This document shows, one piece after another, positions 1-7,436 of a stretch of 64,000 bases of DNA. The DNA comes from Humibacter ginsenosidimutans (GTDB lineage Bacteria > Actinomycetota > Actinomycetes > Actinomycetales > Microbacteriaceae), in NCBI RefSeq assembly GCF_007859675.1, contig NZ_CP042305.1, positions 1,674,001 through 1,738,000 on the forward strand. The letters run 5' to 3'. The stretch's first letter is position 1. The number at the start of each line of letters is the position of its first letter. The translations under genes and the position numbers were made by a program. Under the pieces are notes generated by a model. That model saw nothing but the letters and a program-made list of their open reading frames with translations, searched no databases and had not been told where the DNA came from.

Positions 1-791
1 GGCAGACCGGGTACATGATCTTCGCGCCGGTGACGGGCCGGTTCGCGACCGCGACCCCTGCCGATGCGGGATCGTGGCGGAGGCTCGGGCCGCGGGAGAA
101 GCCGAAGGCCGGCGAGGTCGTGCGCTCGCGGATGGTCGGCGCACGGCCGGCGTACGTGTGGGATGCCTCGCAGACCGACGGCGAACCGCTGCCGGTGCCG
201 CCCGCACCGACGCTGCTGGAAGGCGAAGCACCTTCGGGGCTGTGGGAGGGGCTGGCCGGGCAGATTCGCGTCGCGGGGTTCGAGGTGCTGCGGGTGCCGC
301 ACGAGGGGATGATCTCCGGCGCGAACGGCATGACCGACTACGAGGCGCGCACGGTCGCGGTGCGGGAGAACATGGACCCTGCCGCGCAGGTCAAGACCCT
401 CGCGCACGAGCTGGCGCACGTGGTGATGCACAATCCCGACGACGAGGAGGCGCGGCAGCATCGCGGCATCCGCGAGGTCGAAGCCGAGTCCGTCGCGCTG
501 ATGATCGGTGCCGCGCACGGCATGGACGCCGCCGGGTACACGATCCCGTACGTCTCGACCTGGGCCGCCCGCGTGGACGGCCAAGAACCGGTCCAGGTGG
601 TGCAGGCCACCGGCGAGCGAGTGCGGAAGACCGCGCTGGCGATCCTCGACCGGCTCGACACGCTCCAGGTCGGCGACGGCACCCCGCCCGGTCTCGAACG
701 CGACACCCCCACTCCGCGCACCTCCCGCACGCCTGCGGCGGAGGCGGATCGACCGCGTGCTGTGCCGGTTATGACAGGGCGGGGGCTGTGA
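1..791 (+). CDS. ImmA/IrrE-like HExxH metallopeptidase (ArdC-like context), 5' truncated
   Basis: The frame is open from the first bases of the window, so the N-terminus lies upstream; the first visible Met is at position 15. The zinc motif HELAH followed by VVMH lies about 131-139 residues after that Met. A downstream glutamate-rich stretch (REVEAES) suits a third metal ligand. Proteins with this core in mobile elements are often fused to an N-terminal ssDNA-binding ArdC-type domain and act against host restriction or cleave repressors; that N-terminal part is not visible, so the role is inferred. The tail is proline/threonine rich. Its TGA overlaps the ATG of the next gene by one base, which indicates cotranscription. 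Confidence 0.75.
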   Translation, partial: QTGYMIFAPVTGRFATATPADAGSWRRLGPREKPKAGEVVRSRMVGARPAYVWDASQTDGEPLPVPPAPTLLEGEAPSGLWEGLAGQIRVAGFEVLRVPHEGMISGANGMTDYEARTVAVRENMDPAAQVKTLAHELAHVVMHNPDDEEARQHRGIREVEAESVALMIGAAHGMDAAGYTIPYVSTWAARVDGQEPVQVVQATGERVRKTALAILDRLDTLQVGDGTPPGLERDTPTPRTSRTPAAEADRPRAVPVMTGRGL

Positions 792-1717
792 TGCCCGAAC
801 CGTTCGATGTCCTTGCGGCGCTCATCCGCGTGGATCGCTCGCCCAGCCTGGCGTTCGCTGCGCGGAGCCTCGCGGCGGCTGGCGTGCCCGTGTTCCCGTG
901 CCTCGTCGAGGGGAAGCGTCCGCTGACTCGCCGTGGGTTCCTCGACGCGAGCAGCGACCCGGAACAGGTTGCCGCGTGGTGGTCGCGCACACCGGACGCG
1001 AACATCGGCATCCCGACGGGGGCCGCATCGGGCGTTGTCGTCGTCGATGTCGATGTCCACAGCCCCCACAATGGCCGCGCGGCGTACCAGCGCGCCACCG
1101 AAGCGGGGCTCGTCGATGGAGCGGGTCTGCTGGTGCGCACACCCACCGGTGGCGCGCACGTGTACTTCCCGGCGACGCCGGGCAGCGAGCAGCGGTCGTG
1201 GCAGGCAGCCACCGCGGGTGTCGATTTCCGGGGCGACGGTGGGTACATCATCGCTCCGCCTTCCCGGCGAATCGTCGACGGGAACATGCGGCGCTACGAA
1301 GTCGCCGACATCGCCGCACACTCGGTCGGTCATGTGGACGCGGCCCGCCTGCGGGATTTCCTCGACCCGCGTCCCGTCGCCCCACCACGCACCGAGAGCA
1401 CCTCGATGGTCGTGGATGGGAAGCGGCTGGCGGCGTGGGTCGCCGGCCGGGGTGAGGGCGAGCGGAACCGTGGCCTGTTCTGGGCCGCCTGCCGCCTCGC
1501 CGAGAACGGCGTCTCGGCCGCCGATGCGCTCGATGCGCTGGGTGCTGCGGCACAGTCGGCGGGTCTGGGCGATCGCGAGATCGCCACGACCGTGCGCTCC
1601 GCCTACCGAGCCACCCAGCCCGCACCCGAGCCAGCCGGCCGGACTCAAAACGTGGGTCGCTGGTTCGGACGCTCGGCGAGCCCACCGTCCGCAGCCTTCG
1701 GGAGGGCCGGGCTGTGA
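791..1717 (+). CDS. Bifunctional DNA primase/polymerase (prim-pol) domain protein
   Basis: The 308-residue protein has the prim-pol fold signature: a catalytic DxD at about residues 86-88 inside a hydrophobic strand (VVVVDVDVH), a TGGAHVYF strand with His at about 123, and a later GGYIIAPPS motif. Such domains prime and extend DNA on plasmids and integrative elements, so it probably serves replication of the circular or transferred element. No helicase domain is attached, and the protein is short compared with primase-helicase fusions. A C-terminal helical part (residues about 215-290) resembles the accessory region usual in this family. It starts one base inside the preceding gene, and its stop overlaps the next GTG start. 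Confidence 0.8.
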   Translation: MPEPFDVLAALIRVDRSPSLAFAARSLAAAGVPVFPCLVEGKRPLTRRGFLDASSDPEQVAAWWSRTPDANIGIPTGAASGVVVVDVDVHSPHNGRAAYQRATEAGLVDGAGLLVRTPTGGAHVYFPATPGSEQRSWQAATAGVDFRGDGGYIIAPPSRRIVDGNMRRYEVADIAAHSVGHVDAARLRDFLDPRPVAPPRTESTSMVVDGKRLAAWVAGRGEGERNRGLFWAACRLAENGVSAADALDALGAAAQSAGLGDREIATTVRSAYRATQPAPEPAGRTQNVGRWFGRSASPPSAAFGRAGL

Positions 1718-2391
1718 GGCGTGAATCGGACGGGCGGCGGTGGGCCGCGATGACGGCGGTCGCGGGGACGGTGTTCATCGCTGCCGGGGCGTTCTGGCTG
1801 TCGTTCACGTCGCTGGCCGATCTGGCCGCTCGCTCCGGGATCGGGGCGGGGCAGGCGTGGGCGTGGCCGCTGATCGTGGACGGCATCATCGTCGTCGCCA
1901 CGGTCGCCGTCGTCGCGCTCGCCGGGCAACGCTCGGCCTGGTACCCGTGGGCGCTGCTGGTCGGCGGCGCGCTTGTCTCGGTTACAGCGAACGCCATTCA
2001 CGCAGTCGTCGCCGCAGACGCCGACGTGCCAAAGATGCTCGCAGCCTCGGTCGCCGCGGTGCCACCCGTCGTTCTGCTCGCCATCACGCACCTGACCGTG
2101 ATCCTCACCCGCACCACCGACCCCAACAAGGAACCGGCCGCCGCGTTCTCTACGGTCGCCGTCGAGCCCATGCCAGAGCTGCCCTCTGGCGGGCCGGAAC
2201 CGACCCGTCGAAGCGACGGTGTGGCGGATCGGCGGGCGCTGGGGTGGGAGCTGCGCGAGGCGGGCTGGTCGAACAAGCGGATCGCCCGCGAACTCGGGGT
2301 GCATCCCTCGACCGTGGGCAGATGGTTCGCCGTCGCGCACCTCACTGACACCACCGACACCGCAGACGAGCGGGAGGAGACAACCTCATGA
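1714..2391 (+). CDS. DUF2637/SpdB-like membrane protein with C-terminal HTH
   Basis: The 225-residue protein starts at GTG overlapping the previous TGA. The first half holds about four hydrophobic segments (residues about 12-32, 43-62, 72-92 and 105-125). A linker leads to a C-terminal helix-turn-helix (WELREAGWSNKRIARELGV...VGRWF, residues about 177-210). DUF2637 proteins occur beside transfer genes on actinobacterial plasmids and resemble Spd proteins involved in plasmid spread, though the biochemical role is not settled. The membrane plus DNA-binding arrangement suggests tethering of element DNA to the membrane; that is inference. Its stop overlaps the next ATG. Confidence 0.75.
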   Translation: MRRESDGRRWAAMTAVAGTVFIAAGAFWLSFTSLADLAARSGIGAGQAWAWPLIVDGIIVVATVAVVALAGQRSAWYPWALLVGGALVSVTANAIHAVVAADADVPKMLAASVAAVPPVVLLAITHLTVILTRTTDPNKEPAAAFSTVAVEPMPELPSGGPEPTRRSDGVADRRALGWELREAGWSNKRIARELGVHPSTVGRWFAVAHLTDTTDTADEREETTS

Positions 2392-2792
2392 ACACCACCG
2401 ACAACCCGCAGCACCCCGACCCGTCCAGGCCCGATCCCGCACGGCTGGTGCCCGAGGAGACGCGGGAACGCCCCCAGCCCGTCGAGGTGACGAGCACGCC
2501 GGAAGCAGTGCGGGCCGCGCAGGTCGCCCGCGACGACAAGCAGCACGCGCTCGTTCGCGGGCGCGGCGTGGAGTGGGTGCGCCCCACCGACCTGATCGCC
2601 CGGCACTCCGCGCACGCCGCCGGTCGTGGCCTCGACTTCCAGGCCGAGCTGGCACGCCGCACCCGCACCCCGCTCGGCGCTGGTGTTCGTCGTCTTGGGG
2701 ACCGTGCCCGGCGGTTGCCGCCGATCTCGGCGTTCGGGCGCAGAACAGCACCGGCGTCGCAGGTGTCCCGCTCCGGGGTCTCGATGAGTTGA
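2388..2792 (+). CDS. Small conserved element protein, function unknown
   Basis: The 134-residue protein begins with an ATG that overlaps the stop of the DUF2637 gene (ATGA). The first 45 residues are rich in Pro, Asp and Arg and look disordered. The middle (ARHSAHAAGRGLDFQAELARRTR, split over residues about 68-92) is a basic amphipathic helix, and the end is Arg/Pro rich. There is no signal peptide, membrane segment or recognised catalytic motif. Its charge would suit DNA binding. Position between the Spd-like gene and the ParB-like region suggests a maintenance or transfer accessory role; I do not recognise the family. Confidence 0.6.
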   Translation: MNTTDNPQHPDPSRPDPARLVPEETRERPQPVEVTSTPEAVRAAQVARDDKQHALVRGRGVEWVRPTDLIARHSAHAAGRGLDFQAELARRTRTPLGAGVRRLGDRARRLPPISAFGRRTAPASQVSRSGVSMS

Positions 2793-2852
2793 CGGTGGTG
2801 AGAGGTCATGGCTGCGACGGCATCGGCATGCAGGACGCGCTCGTGGGAGCGA

Positions 2853-2867
2853 GTGCGCACCTGCCTG
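2853..2867. promoter_or_regulatory. Recurrent GTGC(GC)ACCTG(CCTG) site upstream of gene at 2886
   Basis: The site reads GTGCGCACCTGCCTG and precedes the RBS AGGAGGTG by a few bases. Closely similar sites occur at 4791-4801, 8908-8916 and 19557-19569, each in one of the few non-coding gaps of the element. A shared operator or promoter element is inferred. Confidence 0.35.
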
Positions 2868-2885
2868 CCAGGAGGTGCCGACACC

Positions 2886-3773
2886 ATGACCACACCAACC
2901 CGCACCAGCACCGAGCAGACGGCCTTCGGGGCTGAGGACTTCACCACCGGCGAGGGCCTGCGCGCCCTGCTCAATCGTCTCGCCGCGGGCGGCGAGGATG
3001 CCTGGGTTCACGACCCGGTGGCTCGCGATCTGATGGAGTTCGCCGCCGACAAGTACCGCGCTCTCGCGAGGAAGCACAAGCTCGACACCTGGGAAGCGGT
3101 GACGGCGGCGTTCGACGCGATGCAGTACCGCTCGACCCGCGAGGCCAACGATCCGTGGGCGATCATCACCCACGCCGTGCGGATCACCTGCGTCTACGAG
3201 GAACGCGCCCAAGGGCTGCTCTGCTCGGTGCACCAGGCTCGTCGCGCGCACGTTTCGGCGTTCCACGATCCCGAGCGGTTCTCCGAACGCGACACCGCGC
3301 TGGCCGACTATCATCCCGCGTTCCACACCACCGACCTGCGTCCCAGCGACCTCGAACCTGAGCCGCGCGACAGTCTCGGGTCTGCGCAGGCGTGCATGTC
3401 CGCTGGATCGGCGGCCGAGGACGCCATCGCGATGCTGTGCCTGCTCGACTGGCCAACCGACACCGCACGGGCCGCCGTCGAGCACGTCTGCGGAGCGTTG
3501 ATGAAGGCCGGCACCCGCCAGTCCGCCTACGAGACGCTGCGCCGCGATCGGCACGCGCGGGCACTGCTCGACCTGCCGCGCCGCTCCTGGGCCGCGCTGC
3601 TGAAGGCGCTGCTCGGGAACCCGCACCCGGCCTACGTGGCCACCAGCAGTGGCCGCGGCGTCCTGCTCCGGCTGCTGTTGGGCGAGACGCTCGACCTGCT
3701 GCTCCGCGACGACGATCTGATCCTCGCGCTCGCTCTGGCCGCTCCGAACGGTGGAGGCGGTGAGTCGTCGTGA
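2886..3773 (+). CDS. Conserved ICE protein, function unknown
   Basis: I chose the ATG at 2886 because AGGAGGTG (2869-2876) precedes it at good spacing; the frame is open further upstream. The 295-residue soluble protein is mostly helical with no signal or membrane segment. Features are a region around residues 45-115 (WVHDPVARDLMEFAADKY... and DAMQYRSTREANDPWAIITHAVRITC) and a leucine-rich C-terminal helix pair. The motif DPWAIITHAVR resembles that of small actinobacterial element proteins found beside ParB genes, but I cannot name a function. Its stop overlaps the GTG of the ParB-like gene, so the two are probably translationally coupled. Confidence 0.65.
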   Translation: MTTPTRTSTEQTAFGAEDFTTGEGLRALLNRLAAGGEDAWVHDPVARDLMEFAADKYRALARKHKLDTWEAVTAAFDAMQYRSTREANDPWAIITHAVRITCVYEERAQGLLCSVHQARRAHVSAFHDPERFSERDTALADYHPAFHTTDLRPSDLEPEPRDSLGSAQACMSAGSAAEDAIAMLCLLDWPTDTARAAVEHVCGALMKAGTRQSAYETLRRDRHARALLDLPRRSWAALLKALLGNPHPAYVATSSGRGVLLRLLLGETLDLLLRDDDLILALALAAPNGGGGESS

Positions 3774-4771
3774 CCGAGCCGCTGATCGGCAGCATCCAGC
3801 TCGACCGCACCGTCGATTCAATCCTCGTCGGCGCCCGGCACCGCGCCGACCTCGGCGACATCGACGCCCTCGCGGCATCCATCGACCGCGACGGCCTGCT
3901 GCAACCGCTCACGATCACAATCGACGGCGTGCTCGTGTGCGGAGCACGACGCCTTGCCGCGATCAAGAAGCTGGGCTGGCGCACCGTCAACGTGTGGGTT
4001 CGCAGTGGCCTGTCCGACCGGCTCGGGCAGCTCCTTGCCGAGCAGGACGACAACATGCTCCACAAGCCCTACACCCAGCTCGAAGCCGCCGGCCTCTACC
4101 GAGAACTCAAGCAGGTCATGGCCGAAGATGCCGCCCGCCGCAAGAGCGCGACCCAGTTCAGCAGCGAGAATCAGCCCGGAAGTGACGGTGGTGCAAACTT
4201 TGCACCACCGTCGAACGGGCCGCTCGGGAAGGCCCGGGAGCAGGCGGCGGCGATGATTCCCGGCGGCGCGTCGCACACGACACTGGAGAAGATCGGCTAC
4301 CTCGAAGACGTCGCCAACAACCCCACCCAGCCCGAGACGTTGCGCGCCGAGGCCGCCGCCGGGCTGGAGCGGATCGAGGCCGGGGACTCGGTGCATCCGA
4401 TCTATCAAGCGATCCGCGACGCCGACACCACCGAGCGGGAGCGGCGCGAGGCAGAGCTGCACGCCCGCGCCGAAGCAGCCGTGGCCCGCGCGAAGTCGAT
4501 CAAGAAGGGCAGGCGCACCCCACCGCGTCCGTTGCCCCTGGCCACCGAAGACGGGCAACCCGTCCGTTACCCACTGCGCGCGTTCATCCAGACCTGGGGC
4601 GAACTGACGAACTGGTGGACCCACTACGACGCCGACACTCTCGCCGGTGAACTGACCGACGAGCAGTTCGAGAACTTCCTCGCCACCGCCGACGGCACCG
4701 TCCGGTTCGCCGACGCACTCCGAGCCGCCCGCGGCGGCGCGGCGGAGCGGCCACGACTCCGCGCACTGTGA
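3770..4771 (+). CDS. ParB/Srx-type nuclease-domain protein
   Basis: The 333-residue protein starts at GTG overlapping the previous stop. The N-terminal ParB/Srx fold is seen in the DIDALAASIDRDGLLQPLTI segment (residues about 26-47) and the VCGARRLAAIKKLGW segment (about 52-68), the phosphoryl-binding GxRR box of ParB CTPases. A helical HTH-like middle follows (LGKAREQAAAMIPGGASHTTLEKIGYL, residues about 151-178). On plasmids such proteins handle partition or regulate transcription by binding palindromic sites. The coding sequence itself contains a near-perfect 29-bp palindrome (4184-4212), a possible binding site. No ParA is seen in the window, so partition is only one option. Confidence 0.8.
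   Translation: MTEPLIGSIQLDRTVDSILVGARHRADLGDIDALAASIDRDGLLQPLTITIDGVLVCGARRLAAIKKLGWRTVNVWVRSGLSDRLGQLLAEQDDNMLHKPYTQLEAAGLYRELKQVMAEDAARRKSATQFSSENQPGSDGGANFAPPSNGPLGKAREQAAAMIPGGASHTTLEKIGYLEDVANNPTQPETLRAEAAAGLERIEAGDSVHPIYQAIRDADTTERERREAELHARAEAAVARAKSIKKGRRTPPRPLPLATEDGQPVRYPLRAFIQTWGELTNWWTHYDADTLAGELTDEQFENFLATADGTVRFADALRAARGGAAERPRLRAL
4184..4212. promoter_or_regulatory. 29-bp palindrome inside the ParB-like gene (possible binding site)
   Basis: The arms are GACGGTGGTGCAAA and TTTGCACCACCGTC, a perfect 14-bp inverted repeat around one central base. It falls in the coding sequence between the ParB fold and the HTH-like region. A palindrome of this length in coding sequence is unlikely by chance and would suit a ParB-type or regulator site, or a hairpin in the mRNA. 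Confidence 0.5.
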
Positions 4772-4790
4772 CAACGGGCAGAGGTGCCGG

Positions 4791-4801
4791 GTGCGCACCT
4801 G
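4791..4801. promoter_or_regulatory. Recurrent GTGCGCACCTG site upstream of gene at 4808
   Basis: The 11-mer is identical to the first 11 bases of the site at 2853. It lies directly before the start codon of the next gene, in a gap of only 36 bases. Confidence 0.3.
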
Positions 4802-4807
4802 CTCGGC

Positions 4808-5500
4808 ATGAGCCCTGCACCTACTGATCCTTGGAACCGCCGCCGACTCGTCGCCCTCATCACCGCCGGCATCGCCCTGCTGCTCCTGGCCGGCGTCGGC
4901 GTGTACGGACTCCTCACCGGGCCCCGAAGCAGCACCAGCACCGATCCCGACCCGGAGCCCGGCCCGGCCACGACGGCACCGCCGACCGTGGCACCGAGCA
5001 CGCCCCAGCCACCACGGGTTCCAGCGGTTCCGCGTTCGGCCAATCCCGAGACCTTCGCTCAGGGCGTCGCGTCCACGCTGTTCGCGTGGGACACGGCCTC
5101 GGGGCTGTGGCCGCTGGACTACACCTCAGCGATCCTCGCGGTCGGTGACCCCAGCGGAGACGAGCAAGCCGGGCTCGCCTCCGACGTGGCCGCGTACCTG
5201 CCGACCCGCGACGCCTGGATCGAGCTGCGCCAGTACGCCACCCGCCAGCACCTCACCATCGACACCGCCTACATCCCCGACGCCTGGGCCGACGCCGTCG
5301 CGCAGGCCCAGCCAGAGCAGCTCGCGGCCGGAACTACAGCCGTCACGATCGAGGGCACCCGCCACCGCGCCGGGGAATGGAACGGCCAACCGGTCACCAG
5401 CGAGCATCCGGTCGCGTTCACCGTGTTCGTCGTCTGCGCCCCGACGTATCCGACGTGTCATCTGCTGCGGCTCTCGCAGCTCGACAACCCGCTGCGCTGA
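4808..5500 (+). CDS. Bitopic membrane protein of the transfer apparatus
   Basis: The 230-residue protein has a short basic cytoplasmic head (PWNRRRL), one strongly hydrophobic segment (residues about 14-37), a Pro/Thr/Asp linker (about 40-75) and a folded extracytoplasmic domain. That layout is typical of VirB8/TcpC-like mating-channel subunits, which link the membrane complex to its outer parts, and its place just before the cell-wall hydrolase fits. Direct similarity to VirB8 cannot be judged by eye. An in-frame GTG at 4784 would add eight residues; I prefer the ATG although neither has a strong RBS. It ends 13 bases before the hydrolase gene. Confidence 0.6.
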   Translation: MSPAPTDPWNRRRLVALITAGIALLLLAGVGVYGLLTGPRSSTSTDPDPEPGPATTAPPTVAPSTPQPPRVPAVPRSANPETFAQGVASTLFAWDTASGLWPLDYTSAILAVGDPSGDEQAGLASDVAAYLPTRDAWIELRQYATRQHLTIDTAYIPDAWADAVAQAQPEQLAAGTTAVTIEGTRHRAGEWNGQPVTSEHPVAFTVFVVCAPTYPTCHLLRLSQLDNPLR

Positions 5501-5513
5501 AGGGGGTGTAGTC

Positions 5514-7127
5514 GTGTTCCGCAAAGCCGCCATCGCGTCCCTGGCGCTGCTGTTCTTCGCCCCCGCCGCAGCACTCCTCGGGATCGGGGTGCTGATGAAC
5601 CCCGCCGCTGCGTACTGCGCCACCCCTGCCGGGACCGTGAACCTCGGCCCGATCCCGGACTCGCTCACCGTGACCACCGCGAACGACGAGACCTTCACGC
5701 TGAATCGTCAGCAGCTCACGCACGCGGCAACGATCATCACGGTCGGCAACGGCATCACCGACGTGGGCAGGCCTGGAATCAAGATCGCGCTGATGGCCGC
5801 GCTCACCGAGTCCACGCTGCGGATGCTCACCAACACCGGCACCTACCCCGACTCGGCGAACTACCCGAACGACGGCAACGGCGGCGACCACGACTCCCTC
5901 GGCCTGTTCCAGATGCGCCCCCAATCCGGGTGGGGCACCGTCGCCGAGTTGATGGACCCGAACTATCAGGCGCAGGCGTTCTTCGGCGGGCCGACCGGCC
6001 CGAACTACCCCTCGCCGCGCGGGCTGCTCGACATCCCCGGCTGGCAACAGATGGACCCTGGCGAAGCCGCCCAAGCCGTCGAGGTCTCCGCCTTCCCCGA
6101 CCGATACCGCAACTACGCGCCCGTCGCCGACAGCATCCTCGCCGCCCTCACCAGCGGCGGCAGCACTCCGGTTCGCGGCATGGGTGGGCCGGCGGTCTCG
6201 TCATTGCGGGTGGTGTTCCCGCTACCCGAGGGCACCTGGGTGCTGACCTCGCCGTTCGGGATGCGCGTGCACCCGATCACGGGCGAACGGAAGATGCACA
6301 CCGGCACCGACTTCGCCGCGCCCGACGGCACACCGATCCTCGCCGCCGCGGACGGCACCGTGACCGTCGCGGAGTTCTCCGGCGGGTACGGCGGCCTCAT
6401 CGTCATCGAGCACACCATCGACGGCCACACCGTCGCGACCGCCTACGCGCACATGTGGCAAAGCGGCATCCACGTCCGCCGCGGAGACCGCGTGAGCGCC
6501 GGGCAGCACATCGGCGACGTCGGCTCCTCAGGCATGAGCACCGGCGCACATCTGCACTTCGAGGTCCGGCCCGGCGGCACGAACGGCGAGGCCATCGACG
6601 CCGCCGCCTGGCTCAACGAGCACGGGGCCGCGAACCTGCCGACAGCGACCAGCGGATCACCCACCGCCTGCAACACCACCACTGCGGGCACGCCGACCGG
6701 CGTCGATGGATACCCCGACCGGCTCGTCGACGATCCCACCAGCTCGGGCAAGATCACCGCCCGCATGCTCCACCTCTACCAGCAGACCCTCGCCGCGTTC
6801 CCCGACACCGGCTGGGGCTGCTACTCACCGCGCCCCGGCACCAAGTCCGAGCATCCACTCGGCAGGGCGTGCGACATCACCTTCGGCAACCGCATCGGCC
6901 AGCGACCCACCCCGGCACAACTCGACGCCGGCTGGAAGGTCACAAACTGGATGAAGGAGAACGCCGACGTGCTCGGCGTCGAGTACCTGATCTGGCAAGG
7001 CCAAATCTGGTCCGTCGCCCCCGACGCCGAGGGCTGGCGTCCCTACAATGGAGGCGGGATGCACGACCCCGCCTCCATCACCGGAGGCCACTACGACCAC
7101 CTCCACGTCACAGTCAAGGTGGGGTGA
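5514..7127 (+). CDS. Secreted cell-wall hydrolase: SLT-like + M23 endopeptidase + M15-like domain
   Basis: The GTG start is preceded by AGGGGG. The 537-residue protein begins with a signal/anchor (residues about 5-34). Part one looks like a lytic transglycosylase: ALTES with a candidate catalytic Glu at about 99, then SLGLFQMRP at about 128-136. Part two is an M23 peptidase: HxxxD at 262-266 and HLH at 346-348. Part three, after a Thr/Ser linker, has SEHPLGRACD (about 445-454) and HYDHLH (about 526-531), a pattern like M15/VanY-type enzymes. T4SS need local peptidoglycan opening, which is the likely job. Each domain keeps its main metal or catalytic residues; the M15 assignment is the least certain. 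Confidence 0.85.
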   Translation: MFRKAAIASLALLFFAPAAALLGIGVLMNPAAAYCATPAGTVNLGPIPDSLTVTTANDETFTLNRQQLTHAATIITVGNGITDVGRPGIKIALMAALTESTLRMLTNTGTYPDSANYPNDGNGGDHDSLGLFQMRPQSGWGTVAELMDPNYQAQAFFGGPTGPNYPSPRGLLDIPGWQQMDPGEAAQAVEVSAFPDRYRNYAPVADSILAALTSGGSTPVRGMGGPAVSSLRVVFPLPEGTWVLTSPFGMRVHPITGERKMHTGTDFAAPDGTPILAAADGTVTVAEFSGGYGGLIVIEHTIDGHTVATAYAHMWQSGIHVRRGDRVSAGQHIGDVGSSGMSTGAHLHFEVRPGGTNGEAIDAAAWLNEHGAANLPTATSGSPTACNTTTAGTPTGVDGYPDRLVDDPTSSGKITARMLHLYQQTLAAFPDTGWGCYSPRPGTKSEHPLGRACDITFGNRIGQRPTPAQLDAGWKVTNWMKENADVLGVEYLIWQGQIWSVAPDAEGWRPYNGGGMHDPASITGGHYDHLHVTVKVG

Positions 7128-7133
7128 TCGGCG

Positions 7134-7400
7134 ATGGGTGTCTTTCCCGACTTCGACGGGGTCGGTGGCATCGGTGACCTCCGTGCCGTGGTTGGCGCGC
7201 TCTTGACGTTCGTCCTCATCGTCGCCGTCCTCATGCTGATCGTCTCGGCGATCGTGTGGGCCATCGCGACCGCCCACGGCAACTACGCGACCGCCAGCAA
7301 AGGCCGAATCGGAGTCCTCGTCTCCGTCGGTGCCGCCATCCTCGCCGGAGGCGGTGTCGCCTGGATGAACTGGCTGCTCACCCTCGGCGCGCAACTGTAG
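7134..7400 (+). CDS. DUF6112-type small membrane protein (copy 1)
   Basis: The 88-residue protein has two hydrophobic helices (residues about 20-45 and 60-80) around a short polar loop (ATAHGNYATASKGRIG). The form PDFDGVGGIGDLRAVVGALLTF followed by GRIGVLV and WMNWLL is characteristic of small proteins preceding TrbL-like genes in actinobacterial ICEs (DUF6112). It resembles VirB2/VirB3-size T4SS components by size and topology only. A second, related gene lies at 8976. It follows the hydrolase by six bases and is the last sense gene before the antisense DUF2806 cargo. Confidence 0.75.
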   Translation: MGVFPDFDGVGGIGDLRAVVGALLTFVLIVAVLMLIVSAIVWAIATAHGNYATASKGRIGVLVSVGAAILAGGGVAWMNWLLTLGAQL

Positions 7401-7436
7401 GGAGACCTCGTCGGACGCCAGACTGGCGTGAGCTAT

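Noticed and set aside
74..1717. 547-codon open frame starting inside the metallopeptidase gene
   Set aside because: Only the part from 791 encodes the primase; the upstream codons are an out-of-phase Arg/Gly-rich shadow of the peptidase gene.
1998..3878. 626-codon minus-strand open frame opposite early element genes
   Set aside because: No motif or hydrophobic pattern; it is the antisense shadow of sense genes with good start sites and overlaps.
7411..7430. Short hairpin ACGCCA-GAC-TGGCGT as an attachment or insertion site of the DUF2806 cargo
   Set aside because: A 6-bp stem is common in GC-rich DNA and no matching copy was found on the other side of the cargo; at most a weak terminator.
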